From: Streptomyces phyllanthi
GTDB lineage: Bacteria > Actinomycetota > Actinomycetes > Streptomycetales > Streptomycetaceae
NCBI RefSeq assembly: GCF_009377205.1
Contig: NZ_VJZE01000016.1
Coordinates: 1-46,559 of the forward strand
Length of the DNA: 46,559 nt
Direction: 5' to 3'
Translations under genes and position numbers: made by a program
Part shown: positions 19,800-26,979 of the stretch, in pieces
How positions within the stretch are numbered: the stretch's first letter is position 1
How the letters are laid out: the number at the start of each line of letters is the position of its first letter
The notes under the pieces: model-generated
Seen by the model: only the letters and a program-made list of their open reading frames with translations
What the model was told of the DNA's origin: nothing
The model's database searches: none

Positions 19800-20258
19800 A
19801 TGCGGATCTCAGCCAGGGCGGACTACGCGGTACGTGCCGCGCTACAGCTCGCCGCCTCACGGGATGACGGGCCGCTGAAGGCCGAGGCCATCGCCGACGC
19901 CCAGGACATCCCGCACAAGTTCCTCGAGAGCATCCTGAACGACATGCGTCGGGGCGGCCTCGTACTCAGCCAGCGCGGCGGCAACGGCGGCTACCGGCTG
20001 GCCAAACCCGCCGAGTCGATCAGCATCGCCGATGTCATCCGCGTCGTGGAGGGGCCCCTGGTCTCGGTACGCGGGGTCCGCCCGCCGGAGCTGTCCTACA
20101 CCGGCCCCGCCGAGTCGCTGCTCCCCCTGTGGATCGCGTTGCGGTCCAACGTGCGCGAGATCCTCGAGGGCGTGTCGCTCGCCGATGTCGCATCGGCCCA
20201 ACTGCCCGCCGGCGTAGCCGCGCTGACCGACACTCCGAAGGCCTGGGTAAACCCCTGA
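19800..20258 (+). CDS. Rrf2 family transcriptional regulator (CymR-like, cluster-free)
   Basis: A 152-residue Rrf2 protein. The winged helix is intact: MRISARADYAVRAALQLA, IPHKFLESILNDMRRGGLV and RGGNGGYRLAKP. It contains no cysteine at all, so it cannot hold the Fe-S cluster of IscR or NsrR and should work as the cysteine regulator CymR does, through a ligand or a partner protein. The ATG at 19800 has no ribosome site; GATAAT lies at 19788-19793, 6 nt upstream, so the transcript may be leaderless. It lies between the TauD-like gene and the sulfonate transport genes and is the likely regulator of both. Confidence 0.85.
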   Translation: MRISARADYAVRAALQLAASRDDGPLKAEAIADAQDIPHKFLESILNDMRRGGLVLSQRGGNGGYRLAKPAESISIADVIRVVEGPLVSVRGVRPPELSYTGPAESLLPLWIALRSNVREILEGVSLADVASAQLPAGVAALTDTPKAWVNP

Positions 20259-20350
20259 CACGCTGGGCCATCAACCGAAGCTCCCAAAAAGCGAGATAGC
20301 GGCGTCCGCCATATGAACACCCCCTTGGGGAGCGCGCCACCTTCTGCCAC

Positions 20351-20384
20351 GATCCCTATCAACCAGGTAGGAAAACTAGGGATC
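20351..20384. promoter_or_regulatory. Inverted repeat in front of the sulfonate-transport leader
   Basis: GATCCCTA (20351-20358) and TAGGGATC (20377-20384) are a perfect 8-bp inverted repeat with an 18-nt spacer that contains another TAGG half-site (20368-20371). It is a candidate binding site for the Rrf2 protein upstream of the leader peptide and the transporter genes. Confidence 0.6.
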
Positions 20385-20396
20385 TGTGGGGTGGTC

Positions 20397-20498
20397 ATGC
20401 GAACGCTCAATCGCGCAGACCTGTCGCTCCCCCTGCTGACCTCGCGCCGCCACATCGACCTCCGTCGCACGTCCAGCGCCATCTGTCGGCCCGTCTGA
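20397..20498 (+). CDS. Putative Cys-containing leader peptide upstream of sulfonate transport genes
   Basis: A 33-codon reading frame with ATG 20397 preceded by GGGGTGG. Its C-terminal half, SRRHIDLRRTSSAICR, matches the short HIDL-x-R-x-x-S-A-x-CR peptides that precede sulfate and sulfonate transport genes in many actinomycetes (established pattern, recalled). The single Cys codon close to the stop would let ribosome stalling sense cysteine. It lies 222 bp before the substrate-binding protein gene, and the region between holds repeats of ccgtccgc (20501-20527) and a GC hairpin (20604-20610 with 20616-20622). Confidence 0.65.
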   Translation: MRTLNRADLSLPLLTSRRHIDLRRTSSAICRPV

Positions 20499-20500
20499 GG

Positions 20501-20622
20501 CCGTCCGCGCCGTCCGCAGCCGTCCGCAGAACATCCTTCGGCCGGCAGCACCGCCCGCGGCCGCCCATCCCCATACACCTCCGCCACCTCCGCTCCCGAG
20601 CCCGCGGCGGCATTCCCGCCGC
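20501..20622 (+). promoter_or_regulatory. Candidate attenuation region after the leader peptide
   Basis: Three copies of ccgtccgc (20501-20508, 20510-20517, 20520-20527) are followed by a hairpin GCGGCGG (20604-20610) with CCGCCGC (20616-20622). This could form alternative structures controlled by ribosome position on the leader. No U-tract is present; the evidence is structural only. Confidence 0.3.
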
Positions 20623-20720
20623 CGAGGGCCGGTGAGTGGAGTGCAGGCGCATGCTCACGAGCTTCGCGCCTCGCACCTTCGGCATCTCCCTGATCAACCC
20701 ATCCCTGAGAGGACACCTCC

Positions 20721-21827
20721 GTGTCTGCCGCAAGACCGCTCACCACCCTGCGCACCATCGCCGTCACAGCAGCGCTCCCGCTCCTGCTCACCGCCTGCGG
20801 CTACGGATCCAACGCCACCGACGACGACAAGCAGACCGAGGTCGCGGCGGGCGCCGAGAAGCTCTCGGCCGACGAGGTGAAGATCGGCTACTTCCCCAAC
20901 CTCACGCACGGCACCGCCCTGGTGGGCGTCCAGGAGGGCCTGCTCCAGAAGGAGCTCGGCGGCACCAGGATCAAGGCCTCGACGTTCAACGCCGGCCCCT
21001 CCGAGATGGAGGCGCTCAACGCCGGGTCCATCGACATCGGCTGGATCGGGCCCTCCCCCGCCATCAACGGCTACACCAAGTCGAACGGCAAGAACCTGCG
21101 CATCATCAGCGGTTCCGCCTCCGGCGGCGTGAAGCTCGTCGTCAACCCGGACAGGATCAAGACCCTGGACGACCTCAAGGGCAAGAAGATCGCCACCCCG
21201 CAGCTCGGCAACACCCAGGACGTGGCGTTCCTCAACTGGATCGCGGAGAAGGGCTGGAAGGTCGACGCCGAGAGCGGCAAGGGCGACGTCTCCGTCGTCC
21301 GCACGGACAACAAGATCACCCCGGACGCCTACAAGTCCGGCTCCGTCGACGGCGCCTGGGTACCCGAGCCGACCGCGTCCAAGCTGGTCTCCGAGGGCGC
21401 CAAGGTACTGCTCGACGAGGCCGACCTGTGGCCGGACAAGAAGTTCGTGATCACGAACATCATCGTGTCGCAGAGCTTCCTGAAGGAACACCCGGACGTC
21501 GTCGAGGCCGTGCTGCGCGGCTCGGTGAAGACCAATGAGTGGATCAACGCCAACCCGGAGGAGGCCAAGGCCTCCGCGAACAAGGCCCTGGAGGAGCTCT
21601 CCGGCAAGGCCCTGCCCGCCGACGTCATCGACCCGGCCTGGAAGTCCATCACCTTCCTCGACGACCCGCTGGCCCGGACCCTCGACGCCGAGGCGGAGCA
21701 CGCGGTGAAGGCCGGTCTGCTGGAGAAGCCCGACCTGAAGGGCATCTACGACCTCGCGCCGCTCAACAAGGTCCTCAGGGCCGAGGGCAAGGACGAGGTC
21801 GACGACGCCGGTCTCGGCGCCGAGTAA
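20721..21827 (+). CDS. Sulfonate/taurine-type ABC transporter substrate-binding lipoprotein
   Basis: A 368-residue SsuA/TauA-type binding protein. A signal peptide ends in the lipobox LLTACGYG, placing the lipid-anchored Cys at residue 26. The mature part starts VKIGYFPNLTHGTALVG and continues with FNAGPSEMEALNAGSIDIGW, the type of sequence seen in NMT1/SsuA periplasmic proteins. The start is GTG 20721 with GAGAGGA upstream. The ATP-binding gene follows after 39 bp. Context (Rrf2 regulator, leader peptide, dioxygenase) points to aliphatic sulfonates; the exact ligand is unknown. Confidence 0.88.
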   Translation: MSAARPLTTLRTIAVTAALPLLLTACGYGSNATDDDKQTEVAAGAEKLSADEVKIGYFPNLTHGTALVGVQEGLLQKELGGTRIKASTFNAGPSEMEALNAGSIDIGWIGPSPAINGYTKSNGKNLRIISGSASGGVKLVVNPDRIKTLDDLKGKKIATPQLGNTQDVAFLNWIAEKGWKVDAESGKGDVSVVRTDNKITPDAYKSGSVDGAWVPEPTASKLVSEGAKVLLDEADLWPDKKFVITNIIVSQSFLKEHPDVVEAVLRGSVKTNEWINANPEEAKASANKALEELSGKALPADVIDPAWKSITFLDDPLARTLDAEAEHAVKAGLLEKPDLKGIYDLAPLNKVLRAEGKDEVDDAGLGAE

Positions 21828-21866
21828 CGACAACCGGACCCGACGATCTCCCAGGAGGTGACGACC

Positions 21867-22664
21867 ATGGCGACCACGATCGCCAGGGCTGCCGAGGACG
21901 CCACGGCGGTGACGCACGCCGCCCGCATCGAGCATGTCTCCAAGTCCTTCCCCGCACCGGGCACGCCCGGCGGACGGCAGCTCGTGCTGGACGACATCAC
22001 GCTCGATGTCGCACCCGGCGAGTTCGTCACCCTCCTGGGGGCCTCCGGCTGCGGCAAGTCCACCCTGCTCAACCTGGCCGCGGGGCTGGACCTGCCGTCC
22101 TCCGGCTCGATCACCACGGACGGACGGCCCGCCCTGATGTTCCAGGAGCACGCGCTGTTCCCTTGGCTGACCGCGGGCAGGAACATCGAGCTCGCGCTGA
22201 AGCTGCGCGGGGTCACCAAGGCGGAGCGCCGGCCGGAGGCGGAACGGCTGCTGGACCTCGTACGGCTGCAGGGCGCGCACCGCAAGCGGGTGCACGAACT
22301 GTCGGGCGGTATGCGGCAGCGCGTGGCACTGGCCCGGGCGCTGGCCCAGGACAGCCGGCTGCTGCTGATGGACGAGCCGTTCGCCGCGCTGGACGCGATC
22401 ACCCGTGACGTCCTGCACGACGAACTGACCCGCATCTGGCGGGAGACGGGACGGTCGGTGCTGTTCGTGACGCACAACGTGCGGGAGGCGGTCAAGCTCG
22501 CGCAGCGGGTGGTGCTGCTGTCCTCCCGCCCGGGCCGTATCGCGCGGGAGTGGACCGTCGGCATTCCACAGCCGCGCCGCATCGAGGACAGCGCGGTCGC
22601 CGAACTGTCCGCCGAGATCACCGAGGAACTGCGTGGGGAGATCCGCCGCCATGGCCGGCACTGA
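21867..22664 (+). CDS. Sulfonate-type ABC transporter ATP-binding protein
   Basis: A 265-residue SsuB/TauB-type ATPase. The Walker A GASGCGKST, Q-loop FQEHALFPWLT, signature [16 protein letters not shown], Walker B LLLMDEPFAALD and H-loop VTHNV are all intact. The start at 21867 is set by AGGAGG 8 nt upstream; an in-frame GTG at 21858 overlaps that site. The permease expected next in such operons is absent, apart from a possible start overlapping this stop codon. Confidence 0.92.
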   Translation: MATTIARAAEDATAVTHAARIEHVSKSFPAPGTPGGRQLVLDDITLDVAPGEFVTLLGASGCGKSTLLNLAAGLDLPSSGSITTDGRPALMFQEHALFPWLTAGRNIELALKLRGVTKAERRPEAERLLDLVRLQGAHRKRVHELSGGMRQRVALARALAQDSRLLLMDEPFAALDAITRDVLHDELTRIWRETGRSVLFVTHNVREAVKLAQRVVLLSSRPGRIAREWTVGIPQPRRIEDSAVAELSAEITEELRGEIRRHGRH

Positions 22665-22725
22665 CAACGGCGTCGGCGTCAGGACCGACGCGCACAGCAC
22701 CGGCCCGTCGGGACTACGCTCTGTC
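22651..22725 (+). pseudogene. Possible N-terminal stub of the missing ABC permease
   Basis: An ATG at 22651 overlaps the ATPase stop by 14 bp, as permease genes often do, and opens with MAGTDNGVGVRTDAHSTG, a plausible polar permease N-terminus. No membrane-spanning sequence follows in any forward frame before the convergent gene at 22914, so at most a stub remains. The rest of 22665-22913 shows nothing recognisable. Confidence 0.3.
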
Positions 22726-22913
22726 GGCCTCGGCTGTGGCACCGAACCCCTGCGAGAAGACCGACGTGGGAGCTACTTCGACCACGTCGCCGGGTGGCCC
22801 GCTGTGCGGACACGGCGCCCACGGTCGCGGTGGGCGGACTCCCGCGCCGTACAGAGCGTCCATCGGGCGGAGTCCTCGCCGGCCGGAGGTCGGTCAGGGC
22901 GGGAAGGAGGTCG

Positions 22914-23540
22914 TCAGTCGGTGATGACGGGGCTGCGGTGGATCCATTCGCTTCCGTGGGCCGCCTGGTACATGAAGGCGGCCACGTCCGCGCGGCTGAT
23001 CGTCGGGTTGCCCTTCATCGGCAGCCGGTCCCCCGCGCTGTAGGTGCCGTTCGCGGGGCCGTGGGTGAGCCGGGTGGGGTAGACGACGGTCCAGTCCAGC
23101 CCGCTGTTGCGGATGCGTTCGTCCGCGATCTCCTTGTCGGCGTAGATCGACCGCAGCAGCGTGCGGTAGATCGCCTTCTGTGTGGTGCTCGACCAGTCGA
23201 GCGTCTCACCGACGCCGAACGACGACAGCCACACCAGCCGGGAGACGCCCGCTTCCTTGGCCGCACCGATCACGGCCGCCGAGGATCGTGTGAAGAGTCC
23301 GTCGGCACGCACCGAGGTGCCCCTGCCCAGGGCGGAGACGATCGCGTCGTGCCCGGCCGCGCCGGCGAGGACGTCGCGATGCGATGTGGCGTCTCCGGCG
23401 ACCACCGTGACCTTCTCCGCCAGGTCACCGAGAGCCGCCGGGTTGCGTACGAAGGTGGTCACCGAGTCACCGGCCCGCAGAGCCAGGTCGACGACGTGGC
23501 GACCTGTGGGACCGGTTGCACCGAGGATGAGCAGTTTCAT
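22914..23540 (-). CDS. NmrA-like/atypical SDR NAD(P)-binding protein
   Basis: A 208-residue Rossmann protein starting MKLLILGATGPTGRHVVDLA with the GxxGxxG dinucleotide motif, followed by FVRNPAAL, VVAGDATSHRDVL, VSALGRGTS and VSRLVWLSSFGVG. It resembles small NAD(P)H-binding proteins of the NmrA/YwnB group, often stress-related reductases or redox sensors. The frame is open upstream, but ATG 23540 fits the family start. Its promoter carries two TetR-type operators shared with the neighbouring divergent promoter, so it is probably induced together with the isomerase homologue. The substrate is unknown. Confidence 0.8.
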   Translation of the reverse strand: MKLLILGATGPTGRHVVDLALRAGDSVTTFVRNPAALGDLAEKVTVVAGDATSHRDVLAGAAGHDAIVSALGRGTSVRADGLFTRSSAAVIGAAKEAGVSRLVWLSSFGVGETLDWSSTTQKAIYRTLLRSIYADKEIADERIRNSGLDWTVVYPTRLTHGPANGTYSAGDRLPMKGNPTISRADVAAFMYQAAHGSEWIHRSPVITD

Positions 23541-23636
23541 GGCAAGGGAATCTTCCGTGAGGGTGTGGGGGCAAGGATGGGCGTAGGTCTGCCGCGGCGT
23601 CGGCCGTAAACGAGCCGCGATCGCAGAGAGCCGAAC

Positions 23637-23687
23637 CGGATAACTGTCCGCTACTGGGAAAGTAGCGGACGGTCGTCCGGTTAGCAA
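23637..23687 (-). promoter_or_regulatory. Promoter of the NmrA-like gene with two TetR-type operators
   Basis: On the minus strand TTGCTA (23682-23687), a 17-nt spacer and TACTTT (23659-23664) form a promoter. The operator CGGAC-GGTC-GTCCG (23666-23679) fills the spacer, and a second, CGGAT-AACT-GTCCG (23637-23650), lies just downstream, 29 bp away. The same arrangement recurs at 24505-24555. Confidence 0.8.
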
Positions 23688-23829
23688 GGCCGGATCCGGG
23701 TGCGAGTCGAGTGCAGGCACCGGGCGGCACCCGCCGGGCCCCGGCCCCGGCACCGGCACCGGGCGCGGAATGAAGGGCCGGGCGGATGGAGTCACGTAGT
23801 GGAATCGAGCGGGCAGGCAACAGTGCGGG

Positions 23830-23855
23830 GCGGCCGGAGGGAATCCTCCGGCCGC
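23830..23855. terminator. Terminator after the TetR gene
   Basis: GCGGCCGGAGG (23830-23840) and CCTCCGGCCGC (23845-23855) pair perfectly over 11 bp around gaat, 35 bp past the TetR stop on the minus strand. Between it and the NmrA promoter there is only a GGCACC-rich low-complexity stretch (about 23715-23765). Confidence 0.75.
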
Positions 23856-23889
23856 TGCTCACCGTTCCCACAGGAGCCTGGCTGCCCCC

Positions 23890-24471
23890 TCAGCCCCGCC
23901 CCGGGGCCCCCGCGCGCAGGCCGTCCATGATGAGGTCCAGCAGCCGGGTGACCTGGGCGTGCCAGTCTCCGCGGATGTCGATCTGCCAGATGCCGGCGAT
24001 GGCGAGGAGGAAGTCGTCGGCGGTCACCCCCGGGCGAATGGTGCCGGCCTCATGATTGGCGTTGAGCAGGAGCTCGATCGACTCGACCACCAGTGAGTAC
24101 CCCGACGGCTCCGGCCCTCCCGTCGCAACGGCGGCCTGGCGCAGCGCGTCGGCCAGTCCGGTCTTGGCCATGATGAAGCGGGCGAGGCGGTCCATCCATG
24201 CACGCAGGGCCTGGTCGGGCTCCCTGGTCTTCAGCAACTCGGCCGCACGGTCGGTGAGTTGCTGCACCTCATGGCGGTACACCTCCAGGATGAGCGCCTC
24301 ACGATTGGGGAAGTTGCGGTAGAGCGTGCCCTGCCCGACGCCCGCCTTCTTGGCGATCACGCTCATCGGGACGTCCACGGAACGCGACAGCTCGACCAGC
24401 GCCACCTCCAGGATGCGCTCCCGGTTGCGCTGCGCGTCCGACCGCTGGGGCCCATCGCTCCTCGGCTCCAT
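23890..24471 (-). CDS. TetR family transcriptional regulator
   Basis: A 193-residue TetR regulator with the N-terminal helix-turn-helix RNRERILEVALVELSRS, VPMSVIAKKAGVGQGTLYRN, FPNREALILEVYRHEV. The C-terminal part is helical and should bind a ligand. ATG 24471 is preceded by GGAGG; the upstream ATG 24495 has no site. Its likely operators are the four CGGAC-N4-GTCCG elements placed two by two in the promoter of the NmrA-like gene and in the region directly upstream of its own start, which also holds a rightward promoter toward the isomerase gene. It should therefore repress itself and both flanking units. Confidence 0.88.
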   Translation of the reverse strand: MEPRSDGPQRSDAQRNRERILEVALVELSRSVDVPMSVIAKKAGVGQGTLYRNFPNREALILEVYRHEVQQLTDRAAELLKTREPDQALRAWMDRLARFIMAKTGLADALRQAAVATGGPEPSGYSLVVESIELLLNANHEAGTIRPGVTADDFLLAIAGIWQIDIRGDWHAQVTRLLDLIMDGLRAGAPGRG

Positions 24472-24504
24472 ATGCCCTCCTCCCCGGGCTCGCATCCGAA
24501 GCCC

Positions 24505-24555
24505 TTGCTAACCGGACACTCGTCCGCTACGTTCCCTCTACCGGACCGCTGTCCG
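24505..24555 (+). promoter_or_regulatory. Rightward promoter with two TetR-type operators
   Basis: TTGCTA (24505-24510), a 17-nt spacer and TACGTT (24528-24533) form a plus-strand promoter. CGGAC-ACTC-GTCCG (24513-24526) fills the spacer and CGGAC-CGCT-GTCCG (24542-24555) follows 29 bp later. It would drive the deleted SnoaL-like gene and the mycothiol-dependent isomerase homologue, and overlaps the TetR gene's upstream region. Confidence 0.8.
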
Positions 24556-24751
24556 CTTGCGTCTCACCATAGTGGGCGAAATCGTTCGGCGTCATGGGCC
24601 GGTGGCGTGGGCCACCGGAGTCCGTCCCCCGTATCCCGCCTCAGCGCTACCCGGCCTTGCCCCGTCCTCGGACACGCTCCTGATTCGTCTGCCTGCCGGA
24701 TCGCCCCGGCGCGTTCCGATCCGTGGCAGAAGGCCGGTCCAGGACCACGAC

Positions 24752-24792
24752 AGACCACGGACCACAGACCACAGACCACAGACCACGGACCA
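24752..24792. repeat. 7-bp tandem repeat (agaccac/ggaccac)
   Basis: Five full heptamers and one partial copy run from 24752 to 24792, with units agaccac or ggaccac. They lie in the 5' untranslated region between the operator-controlled promoter and the deleted SnoaL-like gene. The rest of 24556-24751 shows nothing recognisable. Confidence 0.9.
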
Positions 24793-24820
24793 ACAGCCAG
24801 GTACAGCTCTGGAGACAATC

Positions 24821-25054
24821 ATGAACACCCCCGTGCTCCGCCGCGGTGCCACGTTCCTCAGCGCCGGCATCATCGCCGCGGCCGCGCTGACCGACGGTGA
24901 TCTCGTGATGCTGCACAGCCACGTGACGACCTCCGCGACCGACCACGGCACGGCGGCGGACATCCTCCGGCTGGAGAACGGCAAGATCGTCGAGCACTTG
25001 GACGTACTCCAGGCAGTACCTGAGACCTCGGCCAACGACAACACCATGTTCTGA
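24821..25054 (+). pseudogene. Internally deleted SnoaL-like/NTF2-family gene
   Basis: The 77-residue frame begins with MNTPVLRRGATFLSAGIIAA, a signal-like N-terminus, then jumps to DGDLVMLHSHVTT and ends LENGKIVEHLDVLQAVPETS plus ANDNTMF. That end is the typical C-terminus of SnoaL-like (NTF2-fold) proteins, which are normally 130-180 residues. The strands and helices before DGDLVMLH are missing, so an in-frame deletion of perhaps 60-100 codons is inferred. GGAG lies before the ATG. It is probably non-functional, but still translatable, and sits first in the unit with the isomerase homologue. Confidence 0.6.
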
Positions 25055-25119
25055 GCGCACCGCTGCCTCGTCACACACGCCTGCAGTACCGCCGGCCCTT
25101 CGAGAACAAGGAGACACTC

Positions 25120-25917
25120 ATGAGTGAACGCGCCGACCGGATCATCGCCGCCCTGCGCAGCGGACACGACCACCTCGCCTCGCTCGTGCGCGACATGGGC
25201 GCCGTCGACCTCACCCGGAAGTCCGGGGCGGCGGAGTGGGACGTGTCGCAGGTGCTCAGCCACCTGGGCAGCGGTGCGGAGATCGCCCTGGCCGTCCTCG
25301 AAGGCGCTCTGGACGGCACCGGCCCCAAGGACGCGGACTTCAACAAGTCGGTGTGGGCACGCTGGGACGCGATGTCCCCGGACGAGCGGGCCCCGGGCTT
25401 CGCGTCCGCCGACGAGGCGCTGGTCGCCCGCTACGAGAGCCTCGACGCGCAGACGCGCGAGGAACTGCGGATCGACCTCGGCTTCCTGCCGATGCCCGTG
25501 GACGTGGCCACGTTGGCGGGTCTGCGGCTCAGCGAGTCCACCTTCCACACCTGGGACGTCGAAGTCGCCTTCGATCCGGCGGCCGTCCTGGCGGCCGACG
25601 CGACCGGACCACTGCTCGACCAGGCCGGCCTGCTCATCGGCCGCCTCGGCAAGGCCGACGCCGTGGACGGCCGTCCGGTCCACCTCGCGATACGGACCAC
25701 CGCACCCGAGAGGTCCTTCGGGCTCGACCTCGGCGAGGCGGTCACGCTCGGCGACGAGCCGGTCGGCGAGCCGGACGCGGTGCTGAGCGCGCCCGCCGAG
25801 TGGTGGCTGCGCCTCACGACGGGCCGCCACGCACCCGCGTACACGCCGACGAGCGTGACCCTCACCGGGGGCGCCCTGACGCTGGACGACCTGCGGCGGG
25901 TCTTCCCCGGGTTCTGA
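25120..25917 (+). CDS. Mycothiol-dependent maleylpyruvate isomerase family protein
   Basis: A 265-residue member of the DinB-like mycothiol-dependent isomerase family. The metal triad known from the maleylpyruvate isomerase appears as H48 ([10 protein letters not shown]) and the ExxxH pair E139/H143 ([13 protein letters not shown]). The N-terminal helical bundle is followed by a C-terminal domain with [18 protein letters not shown] precedes the ATG. Family members act on various mycothiol adducts, so isomerisation of a maleyl compound is only one possibility. It lies in a TetR-controlled unit with an NmrA-like reductase, which could also indicate an electrophile or redox stress response. Confidence 0.85.
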   Translation: MSERADRIIAALRSGHDHLASLVRDMGAVDLTRKSGAAEWDVSQVLSHLGSGAEIALAVLEGALDGTGPKDADFNKSVWARWDAMSPDERAPGFASADEALVARYESLDAQTREELRIDLGFLPMPVDVATLAGLRLSESTFHTWDVEVAFDPAAVLAADATGPLLDQAGLLIGRLGKADAVDGRPVHLAIRTTAPERSFGLDLGEAVTLGDEPVGEPDAVLSAPAEWWLRLTTGRHAPAYTPTSVTLTGGALTLDDLRRVFPGF

Positions 25918-26003
25918 GCAGGGGGTGGCTTGCGGACGGGGGTTCTTTGCCGGGATCCCGGTCTTGTCGGCGCGGGCTTCCTTGCCGGGGGGCGAGAGAG
26001 GGA

Positions 26004-26639
26004 ACGCTTGAGCTGCAGTTGCGACGCATGCGCCGCGAAAAGGTCAGCATGGTCTTCCAGCACTTCGCTTTGTTTCCGCACCGCACCGTGGGCGAGAACG
26101 CCGCCTACGGGCTGGCGGTCCAGGGAATCCCGAAGGACGAGCAGGAGCGGCGCGCCAAGGAAGCACTGCGCCTGGTGGGACTGAAGGGCTGGGAGGACTC
26201 ACTTCCGGGACAGCTGTCCGGGGGCATGCGGCAACGCGTCGGCCTGGCGAGAGCGCTTGCCGCAGGCACCAGCATCTTGCTGATGGACGAGGCGTTCAGC
26301 GCCCTGGATCCCCTGATCAAGCGCCAGATGCAGGACCAGTTGATCGAGCTCCAGCACAAGCTGGGCAAGACCATCCTCTTCATCACGCACGACCTGAACG
26401 AGGCCATGCGCCTCGGGAACAGAATCGCGATGATGCGCGACGGGCGGACCGGGCGGGAAGTCGACGCGCCCGGCTTCGAGCCCTGCGGGCAGGGCGGGTT
26501 CTTCGTCGTCGACGCGGACGTCGCACTCATCGCGGCGCAGCACCTGGCCGACCGAATCGGGCTGCGGATCTCCCAGGCCGGCGGACTGGCTCGGGTCGCC
26601 GCCACCGCGGCATCTGCCGTGCCGCCGGACTCAGGATGA
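26004..26639 (+). pseudogene. Truncated glycine betaine/proline-type ABC ATPase (ProV/OpuAA-like)
   Basis: Homology starts abruptly with [20 protein letters not shown] and runs through [56 protein letters not shown] and [20 protein letters not shown]. The first 90-100 residues with the Walker A motif are absent. After MRDGR the usual GxIVQxGTP continuation is replaced by an unrelated tail of about 65 residues to the stop at 26639. The fragment can be read from ATG 26028. [15 protein letters not shown] and the Gln-rich linker identify the osmolyte-importer subfamily. Without Walker A it cannot bind ATP normally. Confidence 0.8.
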
Positions 26640-26700
26640 GCGGGCCAGAACACGACCGGTCCTCCATCGCTTTCGCCGCGGTCGTCCATATGGGCGCCAC

Positions 26701-26772
26701 CGTGACGCGCTTGTCGGCTGGGGCGAGACCTGTCCGGTCGTGGCGGCGACCGCGTCATCGTCATTGCCCCGG
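26701..26772 (+). pseudogene. Possible scrap of an enolase-superfamily (MR/MLE) gene
   Basis: One frame reads RDALVGWGETCPVVAATASS. GWGE-x-CP is typical of the N-terminal strand of mandelate-racemase/muconate-lactonising family enzymes, including proline-betaine epimerases, which would fit the betaine-type surroundings. It is about 20 residues only and could be coincidence. The rest of 26640-26890 shows nothing else. Confidence 0.25.
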
Positions 26773-26892
26773 TGCTCCGGACGACCACCGGAGGGACCAC
26801 CCCCGATGTTCCGACCAGGGGCGCCCCCGGAGGCTGCCGAGAGCCGGGCAGCCGCAGCCGTATCAGGCCCCATCGCGCACCGCACACGTCGA

Positions 26893-26926
26893 GGCGTTCA
26901 CTATCTGAACGCCCAGGCGGTAAAGT
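26893..26926 (+). promoter_or_regulatory. Promoter and IclR-type operator of the first IclR paralogue
   Basis: GGCGTTCA (26893-26900) and TGAACGCC (26906-26913) are a perfect 8-bp dyad around ctatc. It covers the -35 of a promoter TTCACT (26897-26902), 18-nt spacer, TAAAGT (26921-26926). The core CGTTC-N7-GAACG recurs before the flavin-monooxygenase fragment at 35771-35787. Confidence 0.65.
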
Positions 26927-26979
26927 CGACGCAAGGTCGAGCTGCCTACGGCGCAGCGCTACAGAGACCAAGGGGCCGC

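Noticed and set aside
24742..24792. Heptamer repeat considered as a CRISPR array or origin iteron
   Set aside because: Units of 7 bp without spacers are too short for CRISPR, and there is no replication gene nearby.
26893..26979. IclR dyad considered as a transposon end
   Set aside because: No transposase, no second end and no target duplication; it overlaps a promoter and recurs before the related regulator unit.
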